Positions 7,401 to 15,606 of a stretch of 64,000 bases of DNA are shown in pieces. The translations under genes were made by a program, and so were the position numbers. The DNA is from Cyclobacteriaceae bacterium (lineage in GTDB: Bacteria > Bacteroidota > Bacteroidia > Cytophagales > Cyclobacteriaceae): positions 186,001-250,000 of the forward strand of contig JAEUTZ010000025.1 of the NCBI GenBank assembly GCA_016787725.1, given 5' to 3'. Every line of letters starts with the position of its first letter. The stretch's first letter is position 1. Under the pieces are notes generated by a model. It saw only the letters and a list, made by a program, of their open reading frames with translations, did not search any database and had not been told where the DNA came from.

Positions 7401-7431
7401 CAAAGATGTACAAATCTTGGTTTTTGGCAAA
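7401..7431 (-). promoter_or_regulatory. Possible Bacteroidetes-type promoter for the tRNA-Leu array
   Basis: On the minus strand TTTG (complement of 7428-7431) is followed after 19 bases by CATCTTTG (complement of 7401-7408). This is one base off the -7 consensus TAnnTTTG, with normal spacing to the -33 TTTG. It would start transcription near 7394, upstream of both partial tRNA copies, so the tRNA precursor would carry them as a leader. Promoter prediction by eye only. Confidence 0.35.
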
Positions 7432-7433
7432 AC

Positions 7434-7742
7434 TCAAACCTCAATAAATTTCTCGACTGAGAAGGCTTGCGTTCGCTCTGAAAATAAGGTCTTTACACGG
7501 CCCCACACCTGAGCGAATAGCTCCGACTTTCGGTAATTTTCGAGACTTTGGGGGTCATTCCAATGGCTTAATGTGGTATAGCAATTCTCCTCCTCTGCAT
7601 CCTTCAACAATTGCAGGTGTATGCACCCCGGAAAATTGCGGATCGCTTCCTTATGTCGATCGAAAATTTCCAGGAATTCTTCCACCCCGGCATTGGTAAA
7701 GTGCATTCGCACAATTCGGATTATCATATAGATGTTAGACAT
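7434..7742 (-). CDS. Antibiotic biosynthesis monooxygenase (ABM)-family protein
   Basis: A 102-residue dimeric alpha+beta-barrel type protein. The ABM pattern is visible: a first strand IIRIVRMHF, a helix with FLEIFDRHKEAI, PGCIHLQLL, then CYTTLSHWNDPQSLENYRKSELF and the final FSVEKF strand. Such proteins act as cofactor-less monooxygenases, haem-degrading enzymes or simply stress-related proteins, so the substrate is not predictable. It follows the DUF62 gene on the same strand with an 87-base gap. Confidence 0.88.
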   Translation of the reverse strand: MSNIYMIIRIVRMHFTNAGVEEFLEIFDRHKEAIRNFPGCIHLQLLKDAEEENCYTTLSHWNDPQSLENYRKSELFAQVWGRVKTLFSERTQAFSVEKFIEV

Positions 7743-7829
7743 TAAACATGATTACTAAGACCTGGGTTTTATAAAAACAAGCAATCCGAAATAAAATCTT
7801 AAGTCTTGATACTTGCTACTTGTCTCTGT

Positions 7830-8603
7830 TTATTCTTCAAATGTAACATTCACCGGGCTATCGTATAGCAAGCCCAAAAGCTCGCTAGCGTTGCCTTTAT
7901 AAATCCCGATCTCCAACAACCCCATACTGTTAAATATCAAAAAACAATCACCTTGCTCGGCTTGCGAATAATTGGTATGAATGCGTCTGAATTTTTCGCC
8001 TCCAAACTGGATGGTGAAATTCCTGCCTTTCGTAAGAATCTCAAAATCCACTTTATTGATGTTGGTAATCAGGTTGCCATAATTATCAACCCGAATCACA
8101 TGGCCGGCAATAATCCGCCTGGTGGCTTTCACCTGCCTGTTGAGCATTTTCCGAAACGCTGGTAAGGGTTTCCCTAGCGTACTGATGGCAACACCGCTGG
8201 CAAGTTTGGCAGCGGCAGGGGCCAGGATGTCTTTTTCCGGAAAGGTGCTGTCCACCGGATTGATCGAATTCAGCTGAACAACTTGCTGATGATGCTGATC
8301 ACTGATCAATCCAAACAAGCCATTGTCCACCCCAACAAAAAAATGTTCCTCCATTTGCAAGGCCAGGTATTGATCATCCCGGTTTCCGGACGCATCCACG
8401 CCAACCAGATGAACGGTTCCTTTCGGAAAATCTCGGAATACTGACTTTAACACGTAAGCACCGTGTGCGATGTCGCATGGGAGTATTTTGTGACTGATGT
8501 CTACCAAAGTAATGCCTGGATTAATACTGATGATTTTGGCTTTTACCGCGCCCACGTAGTGGTCGCTTTCACCGCTGTCGGTAAGAAGAGTAATAATGGC
8601 CAT
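7830..8603 (-). CDS. SAM hydroxide adenosyltransferase (DUF62/chlorinase-fluorinase fold)
   Basis: A 257-residue member of the DUF62 family, which splits S-adenosylmethionine with water into adenosine and methionine. The N-terminal domain shows LLTDSGESDHYVGAVK, NPGITLVDISH, VHLVGVDASGNRDD and FVGVDNGLFGLI. The C-terminal domain has VIRVDNYGNLITNI and a final EIGIYKGNASELLGL. The family TDFG signature reads TDSG here. Halogenases of this fold are rare and carry specific inserts, so hydrolase activity is more likely. It is divergent from phoH, an arrangement I recall as common in this phylum. Confidence 0.92.
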   Translation of the reverse strand: MAIITLLTDSGESDHYVGAVKAKIISINPGITLVDISHKILPCDIAHGAYVLKSVFRDFPKGTVHLVGVDASGNRDDQYLALQMEEHFFVGVDNGLFGLISDQHHQQVVQLNSINPVDSTFPEKDILAPAAAKLASGVAISTLGKPLPAFRKMLNRQVKATRRIIAGHVIRVDNYGNLITNINKVDFEILTKGRNFTIQFGGEKFRRIHTNYSQAEQGDCFLIFNSMGLLEIGIYKGNASELLGLLYDSPVNVTFEE

Positions 8604-8689
8604 TCAGGTATCCGGTTGGTATTTTAGCTTGGGCCGGATTTGTTTACTTTTACGGCATCAAAATTAATTGATTTCAACCATTTTACGCA

Positions 8690-9658
8690 TTGATCGAGAA
8701 AACCATCACTTTAGAAGACATTCCGCTCACCGATTTCTTAGGTGTAGAAAACAAGAACATCATAGAACTGGCTGCAGCCTTCCCGAAAAGTAAAATCATT
8801 TCACGGGGAAATGAGATTCTGGTGAAGGGAGAAGCTCCCGACATCCTTCAAATCTCGGACATTGTTAACTCGCTGATCGATCATTTCCATCAATTCGGAA
8901 AGGTAACGGAAGAAAATGTGCGGGGCTACATTACCCAGGAACGTCAGGAGTTTGTTCCGGAAGACTCGCCCGATGGGGTTATTCTTTATGGTACGAAGGG
9001 CTCACCGATTAAAGCCAAAACGGTTAATCAGCAACGCCTTGTAAAAGCCGTGCAGGATCACGACCTGGTGTTTGCCCTGGGCCCGGCCGGAACAGGGAAA
9101 ACCTTTGTATCGGTAGCCATGGCGGTGAAGGCACTTAAGAATAAAGTGATCAAAAAGATCATTATTACCCGGCCCGCGGTGGAAGCCGGAGAAAACCTGG
9201 GATTCCTGCCCGGGGATTTGAAGGAAAAGATTGATCCTTACTTGCGCCCGATATATGATGCCTTACATGATATGATCCCGTTCGAGAAGTTGAAATACTA
9301 CATGGAACGCGAAATCATTGAGATTGCTCCCCTGGCCTACATGCGCGGTCGCACCCTTAACAATGCCTTTATCCTGTTGGACGAAGCGCAGAATACGACC
9401 CCCATGCAAATGAAAATGTTTCTTACCCGCATGGGCCCGGATTCTAAAATGATTGTTACCGGGGATACATCCCAAATTGATTTACCACCCAACCAACGAT
9501 CGGGTCTAAAAGAAGCCGTGCGCATTCTCAATCAGGTAAAAGGCATCGGGTTTATCGAATTGAATGAACGCGATGTGGTGCGCCATCGGTTAGTTCGCGA
9601 TATTATTGAGGCGTACGGGAGGGTAAATGGAACCACCACCACCCGAGAATCAGAATAA
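8690..9658 (+). CDS. phoH: PhoH-family ATPase
   Basis: A 322-residue PhoH-like protein: a KH-like N-terminal part (1-90), then the P-loop ATPase core with Walker A GPAGTGKT at 131-138, the conserved ITRPAVEAGENLGFLPGDL segment, Walker B LLDEAQN, and VTGDTSQIDLP. It is likely an RNA/ribosome-linked ATPase, often adjacent to ybeY elsewhere; ybeY is not seen here. The start is TTG at 8690, since no ATG lies near the N-terminus; this fits the family length. Confidence 0.95.
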   Translation: MIEKTITLEDIPLTDFLGVENKNIIELAAAFPKSKIISRGNEILVKGEAPDILQISDIVNSLIDHFHQFGKVTEENVRGYITQERQEFVPEDSPDGVILYGTKGSPIKAKTVNQQRLVKAVQDHDLVFALGPAGTGKTFVSVAMAVKALKNKVIKKIIITRPAVEAGENLGFLPGDLKEKIDPYLRPIYDALHDMIPFEKLKYYMEREIIEIAPLAYMRGRTLNNAFILLDEAQNTTPMQMKMFLTRMGPDSKMIVTGDTSQIDLPPNQRSGLKEAVRILNQVKGIGFIELNERDVVRHRLVRDIIEAYGRVNGTTTTRESE

Positions 9659-9678
9659 TCGGATATAAATCCATACCC

Positions 9679-9972
9679 ATGGCAGCCTATATTATTGTTG
9701 AGGTTACAATCCATAATCCAGAGGAATACGAGGATTACAAAAAGCTCACGCCAGGATCATTAACAAAGTTTCAGGGTAAATTTGTGGTGCGGGGCGGAAA
9801 AACAGAAACCCTGGAAGGCGTTTGGAACCCACAACGCCTTGTGGTTCTGGAATTCCCATCAACTGAATTAGCCAAAGCCTGGTGGTCATCAGAAGAATAT
9901 GCACCCGCAAAAGCTTTACGACAACGCACCGCCTCTACCCGGATGATTTTGGTGGAGGGTTTTGCAGTTTAA
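9679..9972 (+). CDS. DUF1330 family protein
   Basis: A 97-residue protein of the DUF1330 type (ferredoxin-like alpha+beta fold): IIVEVTIHNPEEYEDYKK, then GKFVVRGGKTETLEG, then RLVVLEFPSTELAKAWW and the SEEYAPAKALR segment, ending RMILVEGF. It starts 20 bases after phoH and is probably co-transcribed. The biochemical role of the family is unknown. Confidence 0.9.
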   Translation: MAAYIIVEVTIHNPEEYEDYKKLTPGSLTKFQGKFVVRGGKTETLEGVWNPQRLVVLEFPSTELAKAWWSSEEYAPAKALRQRTASTRMILVEGFAV

Positions 9973-10102
9973 TCCGTGGTCATCATTGCCTTCAATAGAA
10001 AATATTAGCATCACATTAAACACTCATCACCATTTCTATTTAACATCAGTTTATAAGTTTACATGTTCAAAAAATTCATCAACTTCATGGGGAATTTAAA
10101 GC

Positions 10103-12667
10103 ATGGATTGGTTTCAAAAATCGATACCCGATATACTGAAGGACCTGGAAACCTCGGCTCAGGGACTCTCTGATTCAGAAGCGGCACAGCGGCAAATCAA
10201 ATTCGGAAAGAATGAGTTGCAAGCGCAGGGTCGCAAATCGGCCTGGTGGATATTAGCGGCCCAGTTTAAGGAGCTGATGATTTTGATTCTGTTTACCGCA
10301 GCAGTCATTTCGTATTTTATCGGGGACAGTAAAGATGCCATTATCATTCTGGTAATAGTGATCCTCAACGCAGTGGTCGGCTTTTTTCAGGAGTATAAGG
10401 CCGAGAAGGCCATGTATGAATTGAAAAGACTGGCAGCATCCACAGCCCGGGTGATTCGAAGCGGAGTCACGCGAACCGTGCCCGCCAGTGAACTGGTTCC
10501 CGGGGATCTTGTGAAGCTGGAAGCCGGTGATACGGTTCCTGCCGACCTTCGATTAATAGAGGTTCATTCTATAAAAATTGAAGAAGCATCGCTCACCGGA
10601 GAATCTTACCCGGTTATTAAAATCATTGACACCCTGGAGAATAAATCAATTCCTTTGGCGGATCGGATCAACCTGGCCTATAAATCGACAACGGTTAGTT
10701 ACGGAAGAGCCTTAGGCGTGGTTGTTGCCACGGGGATGCAAACAGAAATCGGAAAGATCGCATCACTCCTGCAACAGCCGGAAACCGAAACTCCGTTACA
10801 AAAGCGAATGGCGGATTTTAGTAAAAAATTATCCGTCATTATTGTGGTGATATGCATGGTGATCTATGGGATCGGAATGCTGCGGGGAGAGAATCAATTA
10901 CAAATGTTAATGACTGCCATTTCCGTGGCCGTGGCCGCCATTCCGGAAGCCTTACCTGCAGTGATTACCGTTGCGTTGGCTTTAGGCGCTCGCAGAATGG
11001 TACGCAAGCAAGCCTTGATCCGGAAATTACCGGCTGTTGAAACATTGGGTTCGGTCAATTACATCTGCACCGACAAAACCGGCACGCTTACTCTCAACCA
11101 AATGTCGGTGCGTGACGTTTGGGTTCCCGATCCATCCTTGTCGTTGTCTGGTATGCCGGCACAGGAATTACTGCTGTTGGCGATGAGTTTAAATCATGAT
11201 GCCACGTATGCAGATGGTCATCTTTCAGGCGATCCAACGGAGGTGGCCGCTGTGGTATACGCACATGATCATAATCAGCAACTAATTGATGCTACTCAGC
11301 GGTTCGTTCGCAAGGAAGAAATCCCCTTTGAAAGCGACCGCAGAATGATGACGACTGTTCACGCTTTCCAGGATAAGTTTTTGGTGATTACGAAAGGAGC
11401 GGTTGAATCGATTCTGAAAAGATGTATCCGGGCAGAGGAGTCTATGGTGTTGAAGCAAGCGGAGGCGATTGCCGAAAATGGCATGCGAACGCTGGCGTAT
11501 GCCTATAAGCTTATTGAAACAATACCGACAAGTATGGATCAGCTTGCATCCCTGGAAAGCGATCTTACACTGATAGGTCTCATCGGAATGATTGATCCGC
11601 CCCGTGCGGAGGTATTTGCTGCAGTGCAGGAATGCAAACGGGCAGGAATAATACCAGTAATGATTACAGGGGACCATCCGAAGACAGCGATTGCAATTGC
11701 ACGTGAACTCGGGATACTTGCACAGAATGAGGAGGTCCTTACGGGCACGGATCTAAATGAAATGAGTTTGGAATTGTTAACATCAAGAGTTGAGCGGGTT
11801 CGGGTATATGCACGGGTAAGTGCCGAGCAGAAGTTAGTCATTGTCAAAGCATTGCAAAGCAAAGGTAATTTCGTGGCGATGACAGGGGATGGAGTGAATG
11901 ATGCACCTTCATTGAAATCCGCAAACATTGGGGTAGCGATGGGCATCACGGGAACGGATGTTTCCAAACAGGCTTCGGACATGGTTTTACTGGATGATAA
12001 TTTCACGACCATCGTAAAGGCGGTGCGGGAAGGGCGCAGGATTTTTGACAACATTCGGAAATTCATTCGTTACATCATGACAGGCAATGCGGGTGAGATC
12101 TGGACGATTTTTCTGGCCCCGGTGGTGGGCCTACCCATTCCATTACTGCCCATTCATATTTTATGGATTAATCTTGTTTCGGATGGATTGCCCAGCATTG
12201 CTTTGGCATATGAACCTGCCGAGGCTAGCATTATGCAACGTCCCCCTCGTAAAGCTGGCGCCAGCATTTTCTCGGAAGGTGTCGGCATTCATGTTTTGTG
12301 GGTAGGTCTGCTCATAGGTGTTGTGTGTTTGATCATCCAGGCAGTTTCCATACAACGAGGACTTCCGCACTGGCAAACCATGGTTTTTACAACGCTGTCG
12401 ATAAGTCAGTTGGCGCATGTAATGGCTATTCGTAGCGCAGACACATTTATTTATAAGCATGGTTTTTTTAGAAACCGGATCCTCTTGATAACCGTAGTGA
12501 TTACTCTCTTCCTACAGTTGGCGCTGGTATACGTTCCTTTTTTGCAGGATATCTTTAATACTTCTCCGTTAAGCGTGAAAGAATTGTTGATTTGCTTTGG
12601 AGCGGCCGCACTGGTATTCCACCTGGTGGAATTAGAGAAATGGATTCGCCAACGTAAGAGAAAATAG
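10103..12667 (+). CDS. Cation-translocating P-type ATPase, Ca2+-ATPase (P2) type
   Basis: An 854-residue P2-type ATPase that pumps cations across the inner membrane. An N-terminal cation-ATPase domain (about 1-70) is followed by the actuator motif TGES (165-168), the M4 ion-binding motif PEALP (281-285) and the phosphorylation site DKTGT (Asp324). The hinge motif GDGVNDAP lies near residue 595, and C-terminal TM helices run from about 675 to 850. PEALP in M4 and the overall length point to Ca2+ (possibly Mn2+) rather than a heavy metal. No CxxC metal-binding domain is present. It appears to stand alone, with comEC 38 bases downstream. Confidence 0.93.
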   Translation: MDWFQKSIPDILKDLETSAQGLSDSEAAQRQIKFGKNELQAQGRKSAWWILAAQFKELMILILFTAAVISYFIGDSKDAIIILVIVILNAVVGFFQEYKAEKAMYELKRLAASTARVIRSGVTRTVPASELVPGDLVKLEAGDTVPADLRLIEVHSIKIEEASLTGESYPVIKIIDTLENKSIPLADRINLAYKSTTVSYGRALGVVVATGMQTEIGKIASLLQQPETETPLQKRMADFSKKLSVIIVVICMVIYGIGMLRGENQLQMLMTAISVAVAAIPEALPAVITVALALGARRMVRKQALIRKLPAVETLGSVNYICTDKTGTLTLNQMSVRDVWVPDPSLSLSGMPAQELLLLAMSLNHDATYADGHLSGDPTEVAAVVYAHDHNQQLIDATQRFVRKEEIPFESDRRMMTTVHAFQDKFLVITKGAVESILKRCIRAEESMVLKQAEAIAENGMRTLAYAYKLIETIPTSMDQLASLESDLTLIGLIGMIDPPRAEVFAAVQECKRAGIIPVMITGDHPKTAIAIARELGILAQNEEVLTGTDLNEMSLELLTSRVERVRVYARVSAEQKLVIVKALQSKGNFVAMTGDGVNDAPSLKSANIGVAMGITGTDVSKQASDMVLLDDNFTTIVKAVREGRRIFDNIRKFIRYIMTGNAGEIWTIFLAPVVGLPIPLLPIHILWINLVSDGLPSIALAYEPAEASIMQRPPRKAGASIFSEGVGIHVLWVGLLIGVVCLIIQAVSIQRGLPHWQTMVFTTLSISQLAHVMAIRSADTFIYKHGFFRNRILLITVVITLFLQLALVYVPFLQDIFNTSPLSVKELLICFGAAALVFHLVELEKWIRQRKRK

Positions 12668-12705
12668 CCCATTGCATTCAGCATTATAAATGGTATCTTC
12701 ACTCT

Positions 12706-14784
12706 ATGCAGAATTGGGTTCCTTACGCCATGGTGCGGATTGCTGCCTTTTTGATTGGAGGAATCCTGCTGGCGATTTATCTGCCCAATACAATCGATGA
12801 CCAACTTTCTCGCTTTGTATTAATCTTTCTGACAGGCTTGTATTTTTTGTTTAGACTACTGCTACCCAAGAGGCGCGGCTTTAGAATGGCTTGTGGAATA
12901 ACAGGCTTCGCAGCTGTATTTCTTTTTGGATTTATACATCTGAAATCGAAAACAGATGCGCGCAGGCCCGATCACATTTTATCTATCTCCGCTCCGATCA
13001 CGATGTATGAAGCAGTTGTTCGAAGCGCTCCTGAATCGAAGGCAAAAACATGGAGGATCCTGGTGGAGTTGGAAAAGGTAAGAACAGATTCCTGGAGCAC
13101 GGCAAACGGTAAGGTATTCCTGTACATTTCTAAAAATTCAATGTCTGACATACCCTGGTCTTATGGCGATCGGTTGTTGATTCGCGGGTCACCCCAGGGG
13201 CTTGCTCATCCAGCCAACCCCAACGAGTTTAATTACAAACGGTATTTAACTTTTAAGAACATCCATCATCAGCAATTTTTGGAGGCTGATGAGATTCACT
13301 ATCTGAAGTCAGTGAGCCGGAAGGGATTTATTTATTATTCGCACCTAGCGCGAGCGTGGGCCACCCGTGTGATAACCCGCAGCGTTGCAGGAGAGCAAGA
13401 ACAGGCCATTGCTATGGCCTTGATTTTAGGAGTAACCGAAGGCATAGACACTGATTTACAAAATGCTTACGCTGCCAGTGGAGCGATGCACGTCTTGGCA
13501 GTGTCTGGTTTGCATGTGGGTATTCTCTATGGCATCATTCTCCTCTTGCTAACACCTTTGAGCACTTTTTCCTGGAGCCGGTGGGTAATTGCCGGCATCA
13601 GCATTCTGTTCCTTTGGATCTTCGCTTTTGTTACCGGATTATCACCCTCTGTATTGCGTGCAGTAACCATGTTTTCATTCATTGCCTTTGCAAGACCGCT
13701 GGGTTGGCGCACCAATATTTATAATACGTTGGCGGCTTCGGCTTTTGTTTTGTTGATCTACAACCCGTATCTCATCATGTCGGTTGGGTTTCAGCTTTCT
13801 TATTTGGCTGTTTTAGGAATTGTGTATCTGCAACGGCCCATTTACAATCTCTGGGAAATACACAATCGGGTGGGAGATTGGGTTTGGCAAATTACCTGCG
13901 TATCACTGGCAGCTCAAATGGCAACCTTTGCATTAAGCATGTTATATTTCCATCAATTCCCGGTTTACTTTCTGCTATCCAACCTGTTTGTAATTCCATT
14001 ATCCACCCTGGTGCTGATGGGAGGTATCCTGCTACTAATTGTGAGCGCGTTGGCACCGCTTGCTACTGCGGTGGGGTATGGACTGCAATTGTTAATTCAA
14101 CTGCTCAACTGGCTGGTATTTAAAGCTGAGGCCTTGCCGTTCAGTCTGATCAGTGATATCTATATTACAACCTTTCAGTGTTGGGTAATCATGGGGTTGT
14201 TGCTGCTATTGCTGCTGATGTTTCATTTCCGTTCGATTCGATTTTTGTATGCGAGTGTTGCAATTTCAGTTGTATTGATGTATACACAATGGCAACACTA
14301 TCAACAGGAAATGAATGTAAACCAGTTTGTGGTATATAGTGTTTCGGGTCATTCAGCGATCGAGTGGATTAAACGAGGAGTCAGTTATTTCAATGCAGAT
14401 ACTGCCCTGGCAGCAAATGAAGAACGGATGCGATTTCATATCCGGCCAAACCGACTACAGCACAGCGTAAACATTGTACGCACTCAGATTCCGTTCAAGC
14501 GGGTGGTCGCTGACGGATTTACATTGTACCGATGGCAAAATGCGCATGTTGCAGCGGTCGATAAGAAGAATCAACTTCCCAAGGTTGCTAACTTCGATTA
14601 CCTTGTTATCAGCAGGAATTCAGTGAATGACCCCAAACATCTTTCGGCTTTCGGTCTCAAGCAGATTATTTTAGATGGCAGTAATTCCCGAACTTACGTG
14701 CAACGATGGCAAGCCTGGGCATCTGAATACTCGTTGCCGGTGCATGCCGTTGTTAACCAAGGTGCTTTTGTTTTAATGAAGTGA
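12706..14784 (+). CDS. comEC: ComEC/Rec2-family competence membrane protein
   Basis: The DNA-uptake channel protein of natural transformation. An N-terminal DUF4131 part with 2-3 TM helices leads to an OB-like soluble domain. The competence domain follows, with its signature SGAMHVLAVSGLHVGILYG (about residues 259-277) and a string of further TM helices to about 525. After the last TM there are ~165 residues that do not show the HxHxDH zinc-binding motif of the metallo-beta-lactamase domain found in longer ComEC proteins, so a degenerate or absent nuclease domain is likely. The enoyl-CoA hydratase gene starts two bases after its stop. Confidence 0.93.
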   Translation: MQNWVPYAMVRIAAFLIGGILLAIYLPNTIDDQLSRFVLIFLTGLYFLFRLLLPKRRGFRMACGITGFAAVFLFGFIHLKSKTDARRPDHILSISAPITMYEAVVRSAPESKAKTWRILVELEKVRTDSWSTANGKVFLYISKNSMSDIPWSYGDRLLIRGSPQGLAHPANPNEFNYKRYLTFKNIHHQQFLEADEIHYLKSVSRKGFIYYSHLARAWATRVITRSVAGEQEQAIAMALILGVTEGIDTDLQNAYAASGAMHVLAVSGLHVGILYGIILLLLTPLSTFSWSRWVIAGISILFLWIFAFVTGLSPSVLRAVTMFSFIAFARPLGWRTNIYNTLAASAFVLLIYNPYLIMSVGFQLSYLAVLGIVYLQRPIYNLWEIHNRVGDWVWQITCVSLAAQMATFALSMLYFHQFPVYFLLSNLFVIPLSTLVLMGGILLLIVSALAPLATAVGYGLQLLIQLLNWLVFKAEALPFSLISDIYITTFQCWVIMGLLLLLLLMFHFRSIRFLYASVAISVVLMYTQWQHYQQEMNVNQFVVYSVSGHSAIEWIKRGVSYFNADTALAANEERMRFHIRPNRLQHSVNIVRTQIPFKRVVADGFTLYRWQNAHVAAVDKKNQLPKVANFDYLVISRNSVNDPKHLSAFGLKQIILDGSNSRTYVQRWQAWASEYSLPVHAVVNQGAFVLMK

Positions 14785-14785
14785 T

Positions 14786-15559
14786 ATGAGTTTAGTTAAA
14801 TATTCAATAGCAAATCAAATCGGCAGGATCATCCTGAACCGACCAGAGAAGAGAAATGCGTTGAGTCCGGAGTTAGTGAGGGAATTATTAATAGCGTTTG
14901 AACAAGCAGAGAAAGATCCCACAGTGAAGGTTATCATTTTAAAGGCGGAGGGTGAGACTTTTTGTGCCGGGGCTGATCTCGCCTACCTACAGCAACTTCA
15001 GCATTTTAACTTTGAAGAAAATCTCGCGGACTCGAATCAGTTGAAGGAATTATTTACGAAGATTTATACGCTAAAGAAGGTGGTCATTGCCCAGGTGCAA
15101 GGACACGCTTTGGCGGGCGGTTGTGGGTTGGCCACGGTTTGTGATTTTGTGTTTGCAGTACCCGATGCAAAGTTTGGTTATACAGAAGTGAAGATCGGAT
15201 TCATTCCCGCCCTGGTCGCAGTGTTTTTAATCAGGAAGATCGGTGAACAAAGAGCCCGCCAACTCTTATTGTCGGGTGACATGATCAGAGCCGAGGAAGC
15301 ATACAGTATGGGTTTGATTACCAAAGTTATAGAGGCTCAGGATCTTGAGCCGACCGTGATAAATTTCGCAACCCGCTTGATTCAGACAAACTCCGCGCAA
15401 TCCATGGAGTCGACCAAGCAATTGATTGCTCAGGTTCAGGCTTTGCCCTTAGCGGAAGCACTTTCTCAAGCGGCAAGAATGAATGCTCAAATGCGGGGTA
15501 CCGAGGATTGCAAGCGAGGCATCGCGGCTTTTTTGAATAAGCAAGAGATCAAATGGTGA
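14786..15559 (+). CDS. Enoyl-CoA hydratase/isomerase-family protein
   Basis: A 257-residue crotonase-fold protein. The oxyanion-hole segments are GETFCAGADL (56-65) and GHALAGGCGL (106-115). In classical hydratases the second segment reads GGGxEL with a catalytic Glu; here that position is glycine, whereas the other catalytic region keeps Glu134 (YTEVKIGF). The enzyme may therefore be an isomerase, a methylglutaconyl-CoA-type hydratase or another crotonase, and the substrate cannot be fixed. It is coupled to comEC (1-base gap), which is probably a positional rather than functional link. Confidence 0.88.
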   Translation: MSLVKYSIANQIGRIILNRPEKRNALSPELVRELLIAFEQAEKDPTVKVIILKAEGETFCAGADLAYLQQLQHFNFEENLADSNQLKELFTKIYTLKKVVIAQVQGHALAGGCGLATVCDFVFAVPDAKFGYTEVKIGFIPALVAVFLIRKIGEQRARQLLLSGDMIRAEEAYSMGLITKVIEAQDLEPTVINFATRLIQTNSAQSMESTKQLIAQVQALPLAEALSQAARMNAQMRGTEDCKRGIAAFLNKQEIKW

Positions 15560-15606
15560 GCAGATTTTCGATTCAGCAGTTCCGCGTTTAATTCGTATTT
15601 TCGGTT

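Noticed and set aside
7830-8603. True fluorinase or chlorinase
   Set aside because: The fold is shared, but most DUF62 proteins hydrolyse SAM, and no halogenation neighbour genes are present.
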